From a bacterium (GTDB taxonomy: Bacteria; Patescibacteriota; Minisyncoccia; Phycocordibacterales; SBAW01): DNA of 11,068 nt. Each line of letters opens with the position of its first letter. Position 1 is the stretch's first letter. A model generated the notes under the pieces. The model searched no databases. It was not told the DNA's origin and saw only the letters and a list, made by a program, of their open reading frames with translations. Shown here piece after piece: positions 1 to 5,597 of this stretch. The stretch spans positions 1 to 11,068 of the forward strand of contig JAUSIO010000070.1 in NCBI GenBank assembly GCA_030647845.1. Direction: 5' to 3'. Made by a program: the position numbers and the translations under genes.

Positions 1-612
1 GCCGATTTTGTTTTGTGAGCGCTTCCAGAGGTTGAGCACGTATGCTTGCTCGCGGACTGGAGTTACCACACGCAAAAAATCATCAACGCCCGTTTCTTGT
101 ACCGAGAAGTAAAAGGAAAAAACAACAATAAGCACGAATGACGTGAGACCCCCAAAGAAAGCGCTGAGTGTTGTAAAGACTCCGCCTGTGGTATCACCCA
201 ACGTGTTGGAAAGTTCGTGTAAGAGGTTTGCCGAAGACAGAGAGCTCGAAACATCTCCCCACGGGAGGAGGCCATGCGTTACATCGGTGATATTGATGTT
301 GGATAGTGCCAACGGCAACTGCTGCAGAAAGTTTGCCGCATCGTTGAGAATCGGCGGGATAAAAAAGAACAACACGCCAAAAAACGCGACTCCGATAGAT
401 AGGTACAGCACGATAACAGCGGGCAGGCGAGGAACCCCACGGCGAACGAGCGCGTGGATGCCTGGTTCCATTGCCGAGGCAATAACCACCGCCGTGAGCA
501 CAATCAAGACGATGTCGCGCAAAAACCACAGCACCGCGACCAACAACAGAAATAAAATCGTCTTTATAATGCTCCCCGACGTGATATGGAAGTTGATATC
601 ACGGCTTTGCAT
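1..612 (-). CDS. AI-2E family transporter (N-terminal part, runs off the window)
   Basis: This is an open minus-strand frame of 204 codons from ATG at 612 to the window edge, with no stop, so the C-terminal part is missing. The product is a membrane protein of the AI-2E/PerM-type permease family (PF01594-like). After the first 20 residues come two adjacent hydrophobic segments (ILFLLLVAVLWFLRDIVLIV and VLTAVVIASAMEPGIHALV), a third around LPAVIVLYLSIGVAFFGVLF, and further on a fourth (FVLIVVFSFYFSV) followed by a soluble stretch VDDFLRVVTPVREQAYVLNLWKRSQ near the edge. The pattern of membrane segment, FSFYFSVQ, then a P-containing amphipathic stretch is typical of the family, whose members export small molecules or ions; the substrate here cannot be told. 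It is divergent to the DUF433 gene across 54 bases. Family assignment is fairly sure; function in this organism is not. Confidence 0.82.
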   Translation of the reverse strand, partial: MQSRDINFHITSGSIIKTILFLLLVAVLWFLRDIVLIVLTAVVIASAMEPGIHALVRRGVPRLPAVIVLYLSIGVAFFGVLFFFIPPILNDAANFLQQLPLALSNINITDVTHGLLPWGDVSSSLSSANLLHELSNTLGDTTGGVFTTLSAFFGGLTSFVLIVVFSFYFSVQETGVDDFLRVVTPVREQAYVLNLWKRSQNKIG

Positions 613-628
613 ACTTTAGATAGTAGCA
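613..628 (-). promoter_or_regulatory. Putative extended -10 promoter of the AI-2E transporter gene
   Basis: Reading the minus strand, TGC followed by TACTAT (628 to 620) resembles an extended -10 box (TGn plus a 4/6 match to TATAAT). Seven bases separate it from the ATG at 612, so transcription would start at or next to the start codon. No convincing -35 box is seen 16-18 bases further up, which fits an extended -10 promoter. This is the weakest of the four similar promoters in the window. Confidence 0.35.
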
Positions 629-632
629 CAAT

Positions 633-660
633 TTGCTATAAAATCCCGATTTGATATACT
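633..660 (+). promoter_or_regulatory. Promoter of the DUF433 gene, predicted leaderless
   Basis: TTGCTA (633-638) and TATACT (655-660) are separated by 16 bases, and TG stands one base before the -10 box (extended -10). The ATG at 667 begins 6 bases after the -10 box, so the expected transcription start is the start codon itself and there is no room for a ribosome binding site. The same box, TATACTTCTC, precedes the 657-residue gene. Confidence 0.6.
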
Positions 661-666
661 TCTCAT

Positions 667-873
667 ATGAGCGACCTTGCTACCTACATCACCTCCACTG
701 CGACCGTTTGCCACGGCAAACTCACCTTCCGCGGTACGCGCGTTATGGTGTGGCAAGTTTTGGATGCTCTTGCAAACGGTGAGAGCTACGAAGCGATTCT
801 TGATGCGTGGCCATCTATCACCAAAGAACATATACATGCCGCCCTGCGGCTTCCAGTCCACCGTGAGGCTTAG
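667..873 (+). CDS. DUF433 domain protein (antitoxin-like), 68 residues
   Basis: A small soluble protein that is nearly all one DUF433 domain. The family signature is clear: a start resembling ITSDPEVCGGKPV (here ITSTATVCHGKLT, residues 8-20), then FRGTRV (21-26), then LANGESYEAILDAWPSITKEHIHAAL (about 35-60), a predicted winged-helix-like fold. DUF433 proteins are often the antitoxin partner of a PIN-like (DUF5615/Mut7-C) toxin; that is family knowledge. No such partner is found downstream here: the next 250 bases on this strand hold no credible gene, so it is either orphan or a stand-alone regulator. The last residues (about LPVHREA) are encoded by the left arm of a 12-base inverted repeat in which the TAG stop lies, so the natural C-terminus may have been replaced. 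It is the only plus-strand gene in the window. Confidence 0.8.
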   Translation: MSDLATYITSTATVCHGKLTFRGTRVMVWQVLDALANGESYEAILDAWPSITKEHIHAALRLPVHREA

Positions 874-883
874 CCTCACGGTG
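859..883. repeat. Perfect 12-base inverted repeat spanning the DUF433 stop codon
   Basis: Arms CACCGTGAGGCT (859-870) and AGCCTCACGGTG (872-883) are exact reverse complements around one central T; a hairpin would have a 3-base loop TTA. The gene's stop TAG (871-873) lies in the loop. No T-run follows on either strand, so it is not a classical intrinsic terminator, although it could slow polymerase or protect the 3' end. It may equally be an inserted palindromic element, like those in ileS and argS. Confidence 0.7.
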
Positions 884-924
884 TCTAAAACGCAACAAAT
901 ACCGAACTGTCTATGATACAGCGT

Positions 925-1092
925 CTAGACTCCATAGACTATCTCATCCACTCGCTCGGAGAGATTGCGTGCGCCACCGCGTTTACCCTTTACGATATGT
1001 TTTTTTGCCAGTTTATAAAATCCTCGCTGTGCAAGGTGTTTGGTGCTGGAAACAGGAAAAGAGACTACATATTTTTGTGTCTGCATGGTCAT
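925..1092 (-). CDS. Possible small basic protein, 55 residues
   Basis: An open frame of 55 codons directly downstream of glyS, 33 bases after its stop, starting MTMQTQKYVV and ending in TAG. A second ATG two codons in would give 53 residues. The product is rich in Lys and Arg (LAKKHIVKGKRGGARNLSER), without membrane segments or cysteines. I do not recognise a family. In favour: it lies on the same strand as glyS in otherwise tightly packed DNA, and the composition looks protein-like. Against: no ribosome binding site, short length, and no homologue I can name. It could be co-transcribed with glyS or be chance. Confidence 0.33.
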   Translation of the reverse strand: MTMQTQKYVVSFPVSSTKHLAQRGFYKLAKKHIVKGKRGGARNLSERVDEIVYGV

Positions 1093-1125
1093 GTTTTTAA
1101 GTGTACATATAAGAAGTTCTTTTGT

Positions 1126-2352
1126 CTAGGCGTTTATTCTGCTTTTGAGCAATGCGGCGAGCTCGCTCGCGGGGATGCGCTCTTGGGCGCCCGTGTCGCG
1201 CTCGCGCATGGTGACGGTGCCGTCCTGCAGCGTGTCGAAGTCGACCGTGATGCACCACGGGGTGCCAACCTCGTCCTGCCGGCGGTAGCGCTTGCCGATG
1301 TTACCGTTGTCGTCAAACTGGACGCTGGGGACTAGAGACTTGAGGCTAGAATAAATCTCGCGCGCTTTTGCGACCAGTTCGGGTTTGTTTTTTAAGAGTG
1401 GAAAGACCGCAGCCTTGATAGGGGCGACTGCAGGATTGAGTTTGAGATATGTGCGCGGCTCGCCACCAAGTTCGTCTTCTGTATATGCAGACGTTAGCAC
1501 TGCGAGCATTGTTCTATCAACCCCGAAAGACGGCTCGATGACATGCGGCAAAAATGGCTCTTCGCCCTCTTCTGTATATTTTAGATTCTGAGCCGAGCCA
1601 GCTTCGTGTGCCGAGAGGTCAAAGTCGCCACGATACGCAAGGCCGTACAACTCTTTACGACCAAACGGAAAATCAAATTCGAAGTCGATGGTTCGTTTGG
1701 AGTAGTGTGCGCGGGCGCTGTCCCCCACTTCGAGCTCGTGCACTAAATCTTTAGTAATTCCTACTGCAGAAATAAATTCCATGATGCTCGTGCGCCACGC
1801 TTCAAAATTACCTTCCCACTCGCTCGACCTTACAAAATATTCTACCTCCATCTGTTCGAACTCGCGGGAGCGAAACACAAAATCGCGGGGAGCGATTTCG
1901 TTGCGGAACGCCTTGCCGATTTGCGCGATACCGAAGGGGAGTTTTGGGTGCAACGAATCAACAACATTTTTAAAGTTTAAAAAAATCCCCCCGGCCGTTT
2001 CGGGTCGCAAGTATGCAACCATGGCTTCTTTTCCCGCGCCAACATGCGTCTGGAACATCGTGTTAAAACTGCTCCCGTCTTCCATCGGGTCGGCAAAACC
2101 AGCAACATGTCCGCTTGCCTCCCATGCGCGCGGGTTCATCACGATTGCCGCATCAAGCCCATACATATCATCACGTTCCTGCACAAATCTGCGCCACCAA
2201 AGCTGTTTAATGTTATTTTTTAATTCCACTCCCAACGGCCCATAATCCCAAAAACCCGAAAACCCCCCGTATATCTCGCTACCCGGGTATACAAAACCAC
2301 GCCGCTTGCACAGCGATACAATTTTCTCCATTAAATTATTTTTCTCTTCCAT
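1126..2352 (-). CDS. glyS: Glycyl-tRNA synthetase, single-chain (alpha2) class II type
   Basis: Charges tRNA-Gly with glycine in the cytoplasm. It is the homodimeric archaeal/eukaryotic/Thermus-like form, not the alpha/beta tetramer. Visible landmarks: RRGFVYPGSEIYGG (17-30) and FWDYGPLG (34-41), RPETAGGIF (116-124), motif 2 from FRNEIAPR to MEVEYF (149-173), motif 3 GVDRTMLAVL (277-286), and the anticodon-binding domain from about 310 (VAPIKAAVFPL, then GNIGKRYRRQDEVGTPW). The 408 residues are fewer than the roughly 460-500 usual in the family. The loss is at about 86-98, where FADPM runs straight to FNTMF without the Cys-containing insertion normally found there. ATG at 2352 lies 5 bases after the upstream stop, which argues for an operon with the 657-residue gene; no Shine-Dalgarno sequence is seen. 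Confidence 0.96.
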   Translation of the reverse strand: MEEKNNLMEKIVSLCKRRGFVYPGSEIYGGFSGFWDYGPLGVELKNNIKQLWWRRFVQERDDMYGLDAAIVMNPRAWEASGHVAGFADPMEDGSSFNTMFQTHVGAGKEAMVAYLRPETAGGIFLNFKNVVDSLHPKLPFGIAQIGKAFRNEIAPRDFVFRSREFEQMEVEYFVRSSEWEGNFEAWRTSIMEFISAVGITKDLVHELEVGDSARAHYSKRTIDFEFDFPFGRKELYGLAYRGDFDLSAHEAGSAQNLKYTEEGEEPFLPHVIEPSFGVDRTMLAVLTSAYTEDELGGEPRTYLKLNPAVAPIKAAVFPLLKNKPELVAKAREIYSSLKSLVPSVQFDDNGNIGKRYRRQDEVGTPWCITVDFDTLQDGTVTMRERDTGAQERIPASELAALLKSRINA

Positions 2353-2357
2353 GTTTT

Positions 2358-4331
2358 TTATTTCGGCACAACTTTTTCCATACCTGTTGTAAAACCAGTG
2401 TCGCCCACGAGTGCCGTTGTTGGCGCATCGGCAGTTGCCGAGACAGTTACCTGGGCAAACCGGTCCTGACCCGAAAGCGTTGCGACCCCAGTAAGTGCCG
2501 GGGACGAGCCAATCTGCGAGGTGCTGGGCAAAAGCGTCACTTGGAAGGCACCGAGGCGCGCCACGCTAGTGTATCCAACACCGGCTTTTAGGTCGCCCAC
2601 ATTCCACGTAACCGTGCGGCTTCCTGAGTTGTAAGTAATCCCGCTTCCGCTTTGCGCCGCCACAAAAGTGACGTACGGTGGTAACACTGCCGCAACGGTC
2701 GCGCCCCCAATGGTATTGGAAGAATTGCTCACCGTCCAGAGAACCGCGTAGGAGGTGTTTTGCTCGGGCTTAGGCGGCATGGGTCCCTGGTTTGCAAACG
2801 CACCGGAAAAATGCTGCGCTTGTGCTGTAAGTTTGACTGCCGACGTCAGCATTACCTGTGTTCTCGCCGCAGAGGAAACGGCTTCCGGCACGCCCACTTC
2901 CCCCTGCCTTTCACCGACAACCTCTACATTGAGGTCGATTGTCGGGTTGCTGTAGACTGTGCCGCCAACCCCCGGGGCGAGCGTCGCAAAACTAAATTGC
3001 AGTGTCCCCGTGCCGCCCGGTGGCACAAGTGCTAGCGTCGAGTTTTGGTCCTTAGTCCACGTAATCGTCGAGTATGCGGATTGATAAAAACCGTTGTCGG
3101 AAGAGATTGCTTTTTGGTCAAGCATCGGCCCCTGGAGCGTGAGTGTTAATTGCACGTTAGCAACCGAATCGGGAAGATTGTTTGTCCACGTAATGGTCCC
3201 TTGTACTGGCCGACCCGGAGCAATAGTGATGCTTTTGCCGGTTTGGTCGCCCACGGCGATTGCGGCAGTAATAAATGCCTGGCGCACCACAAACGTTTGC
3301 GGTACGGTCAAAAATGGCACCTTGATTTGCGTATCAGTTTGGCCGGCATCTTGGCCAGCTGAAAAACTCAATACCCGTTGGTCGCCGTCTTGCCCGTCTA
3401 TGGTCGCGGTGAGGTGTATCGTCTGCGAGGCACCCGGGGCGAGTGTCCCGAGGCGCCACAGTGTACCGCCTGGCGCTGGAGTTGGCGTCGCTTGTGCGAC
3501 CGTAAAACCAAATGGATACTGTCCTTGCAATACCACATTGCGTATTGGAGTTGTTGCGTTGCTCTGCACTGTTATGTCAACAGCAAATTGCTGGCCGGAG
3601 ATTACCTCGCTCGGCGCTGCAACCAAAATAGACACCGGCGAGGAACCGAGCGTTATGTCTGCCTCTGCCTGTTTTTGGAAAATTGCATTGGAGCCCACGA
3701 GCATATACTCGAGTGTGACTGACACTTTTTGCGGCGACCCCTCCTGACCATAGAAAATCGCCGAGACAGCACGCTTGACCTGCTCGCCCGAGGCTATGGT
3801 GCCGATTGACTGCCGCTCGTGCGACAGCGACTTCGACTGGTCGGCGGCGTCACGCGTGCCGGGCGGGTAGTCGATAATGAGGTCAACCAACTGCAAAGGC
3901 GCCGTGTTGCGGTTGTTGATGAGGATTTGCAGAGTCGCCTGCTTGCCACCGTCTACGAGAGACGGCGCTACTATTTGCAAGTCGATGTTTTGCGGCGAGA
4001 TAGTATTACCGCCGATAAAAAACATATACGCCGCCGCGGCGGCGGCACACAGAAAAAAGAACATCGAGGCTATAAAAAACTTCGAGGCAAATGACCTATG
4101 CTTTTTTTTGTTGCCAGTGGTGCTCATCGAGTTGAGTGTAAGTGGCGTGGGCGGTGTGTTGAGATTTTCTTTGACAACGCTCCACGCGACCGGCGCTTCG
4201 GCCAGAGAGTGCGGCAGGGGCGTGCGTATGTCGGGGTGGATGTCCGGGCCGCCGCCAGCTGGCGGATTGCGCGAGTACAGCGTGTCCTTGAGCCCTTCGA
4301 GGGCATCCTTCTTCTTTTTCCCCCGCGCCAT
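2358..4331 (-). CDS. Membrane-anchored protein with DUF11-like beta-sandwich repeats, 657 residues
   Basis: I recognise an architecture rather than a named gene. Residues 1-80 form a charged, Pro-rich, probably cytoplasmic N-terminus (MARGKKKK, later NKKKHR). One membrane segment follows at about 84-106 (FFIASMFFFLCAAAAAAYMF). The rest is outside the membrane: at least four consecutive beta-rich units (about 115-225, 228-345, 350-485, 500-640) with motifs such as SEVISGQQFAVDITVQSNA, LWRLGTLAPGASQTIHLTA and VTWNVGDLKAGVG, typical of DUF11/CARDB-like surface modules. There is no LPXTG or second membrane segment, so it is a type II-like single-pass protein. A role in adhesion, envelope structure or anchoring is inferred. 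The start at 4331 is supported by a good -10 box 7 bases upstream. Residues 22-27 (NPPAGG) come from a short palindrome also present in ileS. Confidence 0.85.
   Translation of the reverse strand: MARGKKKKDALEGLKDTLYSRNPPAGGGPDIHPDIRTPLPHSLAEAPVAWSVVKENLNTPPTPLTLNSMSTTGNKKKHRSFASKFFIASMFFFLCAAAAAAYMFFIGGNTISPQNIDLQIVAPSLVDGGKQATLQILINNRNTAPLQLVDLIIDYPPGTRDAADQSKSLSHERQSIGTIASGEQVKRAVSAIFYGQEGSPQKVSVTLEYMLVGSNAIFQKQAEADITLGSSPVSILVAAPSEVISGQQFAVDITVQSNATTPIRNVVLQGQYPFGFTVAQATPTPAPGGTLWRLGTLAPGASQTIHLTATIDGQDGDQRVLSFSAGQDAGQTDTQIKVPFLTVPQTFVVRQAFITAAIAVGDQTGKSITIAPGRPVQGTITWTNNLPDSVANVQLTLTLQGPMLDQKAISSDNGFYQSAYSTITWTKDQNSTLALVPPGGTGTLQFSFATLAPGVGGTVYSNPTIDLNVEVVGERQGEVGVPEAVSSAARTQVMLTSAVKLTAQAQHFSGAFANQGPMPPKPEQNTSYAVLWTVSNSSNTIGGATVAAVLPPYVTFVAAQSGSGITYNSGSRTVTWNVGDLKAGVGYTSVARLGAFQVTLLPSTSQIGSSPALTGVATLSGQDRFAQVTVSATADAPTTALVGDTGFTTGMEKVVPK
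4252..4269. repeat. 18-base motif with 14-base perfect palindrome, copy 1
   Basis: CCGCCAGCTGGCGGATTG; the first 14 bases (4252-4265) are a perfect palindrome. It encodes NPPAGG in the low-complexity N-terminus of the 657-residue protein. A copy with 16 of 18 identical bases occurs at 9150-9167 at the 5' end of ileS, read there in another frame. Similar sequence and different reading frames suggest a dispersed repeat, but two short copies are weak evidence. Confidence 0.4.
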
Positions 4332-4338
4332 ATGGAGA

Positions 4339-4367
4339 AGTATAACCTAGCGAAGCGAGAGAAGTAA
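4339..4367 (-). promoter_or_regulatory. Promoter of the 657-residue gene/glyS unit, predicted leaderless
   Basis: On the minus strand TATACT (4344 to 4339) lies 7 bases before the ATG at 4331. The stretch TATACTTCTCCATATG is almost the same as that before the DUF433 gene. A -35 candidate TTACTT (4367 to 4362) with a 17-base spacer matches the consensus poorly. The expected transcription start is at the ATG, so the mRNA would be leaderless. Confidence 0.5.
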
Positions 4368-4404
4368 GGAAGTTCTACTTTTTTACTTCCGAGCGAGTGA
4401 CGGG

Positions 4405-4419
4405 TATATCGAAGATATA
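4405..4419. repeat. Small inverted repeat upstream of the 657-residue gene promoter
   Basis: TATATC GAA GATATA: two perfect 6-base arms around 3 bases, about 40 bases upstream of the -35 region. It could be a regulator site or merely AT-rich symmetry. The rest of the gap between 4367 and the terminator shows only A/T-rich near-repeats of GAAGTAA and TTACTTC. Confidence 0.25.
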
Positions 4420-4428
4420 ACAGATAAG

Positions 4429-4456
4429 AAAAATCCCCAGCGTTATCCTGCTGGGG
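4429..4456 (-). terminator. Intrinsic terminator after hicBA
   Basis: On the minus strand CCCCAGC (4456-4450) and GCTGGGG (4441-4435) form a 7-base G/C-rich stem with an 8-base loop, followed by A and a run of five T (4433-4429). It has the full shape of a rho-independent terminator and would end the transcript that comes from argS-ileS-recO-hicBA. It overlaps the stop (4443-4445) of the frame discussed at 4443-4619. Confidence 0.8.
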
Positions 4457-4619
4457 CTGGCTGTGGTGCTGGGCTTGGTGCGAGCTCTTTAACTCTCTCG
4501 ATTAGCTTTCTGAGCGCCGCAGAAGTTTTCTTCCAGAAACGTTTCCACTTCCCGCCACCGCCTGACAAAAACCATAAAGTGGCGATGTATACGACAACCC
4601 AGTGCGACCATCCGGATGT
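4443..4619 (-). other. Alternative open frame over the 3' half of hicA (likely displaced C-terminus)
   Basis: A frame open for 58 codons with no start codon, overlapping the 3' half of hicA and reading on to a TAA set in the terminator hairpin. It encodes a hydrophobic strand (VVVYIATLWFLS), a basic stretch (GGGGKWKRFWKK), an amphipathic helix (ALRKLIERVKEL) and an Ala/Pro-rich tail. This looks more like a protein C-terminus than the frame that hicA itself uses here, and VVV is what HicA proteins normally have directly after the HPDGR motif. I infer that a one-base loss or a sequencing indel near 4599-4604 separates the two halves. Confidence 0.45.
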
Positions 4620-4720
4620 TTATAAAAAATATGCGACCCAACTTGCCGCTGTTTAGAAAACCCAATAGACTCCAAGACCCGCATCAGTTCGCGCGCCCTA
4701 AGGATAGGCAATCTCGCCAT
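4502..4720 (-). CDS. hicA: HicA-family mRNA interferase toxin, C-terminal half atypical (probable frameshift)
   Basis: HicA toxins are small dsRBD-fold ribonucleases that cleave mRNA and are held inactive by HicB. Residues 1-40 are canonical: LPILRARELMRVLESIGFSK (4-23), then RQVGSHIFYKHPDGRT (25-40) with the catalytic His in GSH (residue 30). From residue 41 to the stop after residue 72 the sequence (GLSYTSPLYG and on) does not fit the family, which should continue with a VVVP-x-H strand and a C-terminal helix. A better continuation lies in another frame. ATG at 4720 is chosen because it is 7 bases after the hicB stop and matches the family start; the frame also extends upstream through hicB, which is not coding. 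It may be an inactive toxin or a true programmed or sequencing frameshift. Confidence 0.65.
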   Translation of the reverse strand: MARLPILRARELMRVLESIGFSKQRQVGSHIFYKHPDGRTGLSYTSPLYGFCQAVAGSGNVSGRKLLRRSES

Positions 4721-4727
4721 GGCACCT

Positions 4728-4979
4728 TTAGAGCGACACCAGCTCCATGCCAACCCCCACTGGCTGATAAGCAAATTGGCGTATGCGGTTGCGATACTGC
4801 GGGTCTGTGCGGGCCACCGACTGACACAGCCGGATTGCCTCGCGCACGCGCTTGGTAAGTTCTGGCATTGTCTTTGCTTGGGTAACGCAACCGGGGAAGG
4901 CGGGTACGGAAGCAACAAAGTAGCTGTCCTCATCATGTTCCACTATTACTTTAAACTGATTAGTCTCGTTCTTTCGCAT
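4728..4979 (-). CDS. hicB: HicB-family antitoxin, 83 residues
   Basis: Partner of HicA: binds and blocks the toxin and often represses its own promoter. The N-terminal partial RNase H-like domain is clear: FKVIVEHDEDSYFVASVPAFPGCVTQAKTMPELTKRVREAIRLC (about 9-52), with the family's PxFPGC(V)TQ core. The C-terminal 30 residues contain no recognisable DNA-binding ribbon-helix-helix or HTH, so self-repression is uncertain. It lies directly before hicA (antitoxin first) and 36 bases behind recO, with its own strong promoter. No canonical ribosome binding site is expected if the mRNA is leaderless. Confidence 0.85.
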   Translation of the reverse strand: MRKNETNQFKVIVEHDEDSYFVASVPAFPGCVTQAKTMPELTKRVREAIRLCQSVARTDPQYRNRIRQFAYQPVGVGMELVSL

Positions 4980-4985
4980 GATATG

Positions 4986-5014
4986 AGTATAGCATAGTGA
5001 CTTAGGACTGTGAA
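4986..5014 (-). promoter_or_regulatory. hicBA promoter, predicted leaderless
   Basis: On the minus strand TTCACA (5014-5009) and TATACT (4991-4986) are exactly 17 bases apart, and TGC precedes the -10 box (extended -10). This is the best sigma-70-type promoter of the window. The -10 box ends 6 bases before the hicB ATG at 4979. The -35 box begins one base after the recO stop codon, so hicBA can be expressed apart from the upstream operon. Confidence 0.65.
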
Positions 5015-5015
5015 A

Positions 5016-5597
5016 TTACAACCCTGTGGCGCCGAGGGACTCATTGATGGCGCGGATGAGGAGCGCACGCGAGCGCGCAACTTCGGCCGAGAGTTCGATT
5101 GAGAAGAAATCGCGTTCGAGAAAGGGCGTAATCTCCGGCGTCTGCGGCAAGTAGCCCAAGTGTGCAAGGATGCGCAAGACCAACACACATTCGATATTTT
5201 CGGCGTCGGAGTCACTTGCGGCGCGCGGCAAATAGGTAAACCCTTCGGCAACTGTTTTGTACAATTCGGGCAGCGGTTCCTCGCCCTGCACCAAACGCAA
5301 GAGCAAGCGCGTGATACGCCCCAGTGCGCGCGCTCGTTGCGCGGGGGCGTTGAGAAATTCGCGCGATACGCGCTCTGCCCCAACAAGCCGCCATTCACGG
5401 CGACCTTGCACAAACGAAAAGCGCCCCGAGGTTAGGGGCTCTAACCCGTAGCGTAACTTCGAGTGTTCAACCCGCGCGCTGCGCGCCGAGGCGCGAACCA
5501 ATCCAAGCTCGGCAGTCAAAAACGTGGCGAGCGTGTTTGCCTCCCCCGCCCCGCGCTTTTGCAATACAATCCCTTCGGTAACAAATAGTTTGTGCAT
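5016..5597 (-). CDS. recO: DNA repair protein RecO, compact form
   Basis: RecO loads RecA on SSB-coated single-stranded DNA with RecR in recombinational gap repair. The N-terminal OB-fold is recognisable: TEGIVLQKRGAGEANTLATF (7-26), ELGLVRASARSARVEHSKLRYGLEP (30-54) and RREWRLVGAE (66-75). The rest is helical (about 80-190). The protein has 193 residues against about 230-250 in typical RecO and shows no CxxC zinc-binding pairs. Its ATG follows the ileS TAA with no base between, so translation is probably coupled. RecO beside an aminoacyl-tRNA synthetase has no known functional meaning; they seem simply to share a transcript. Confidence 0.88.
   Translation of the reverse strand: MHKLFVTEGIVLQKRGAGEANTLATFLTAELGLVRASARSARVEHSKLRYGLEPLTSGRFSFVQGRREWRLVGAERVSREFLNAPAQRARALGRITRLLLRLVQGEEPLPELYKTVAEGFTYLPRAASDSDAENIECVLVLRILAHLGYLPQTPEITPFLERDFFSIELSAEVARSRALLIRAINESLGATGL

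Noticed and set aside
143..619. Plus-strand open frame opposite the AI-2E transporter gene
   Set aside because: The minus-strand frame encodes a clear hydrophobic transporter; the plus-strand product has no domain and is its antisense shadow.
859..883. Intrinsic terminator of the DUF433 gene
   Set aside because: The sequence after the stem is GTCTAAAA, with no T-run.
913..1335. Plus-strand open frame of 140 codons as partner toxin of DUF433
   Set aside because: Its second half is antisense to the well-conserved end of glyS, and the product shows no PIN-like Asp residues or other toxin motif.
4721..4936. Upstream extension of the hicA frame through hicB (an ATG at 4936)
   Set aside because: HicA similarity begins exactly at the ATG at 4720, and the upstream part is out of frame with the clear HicB protein.
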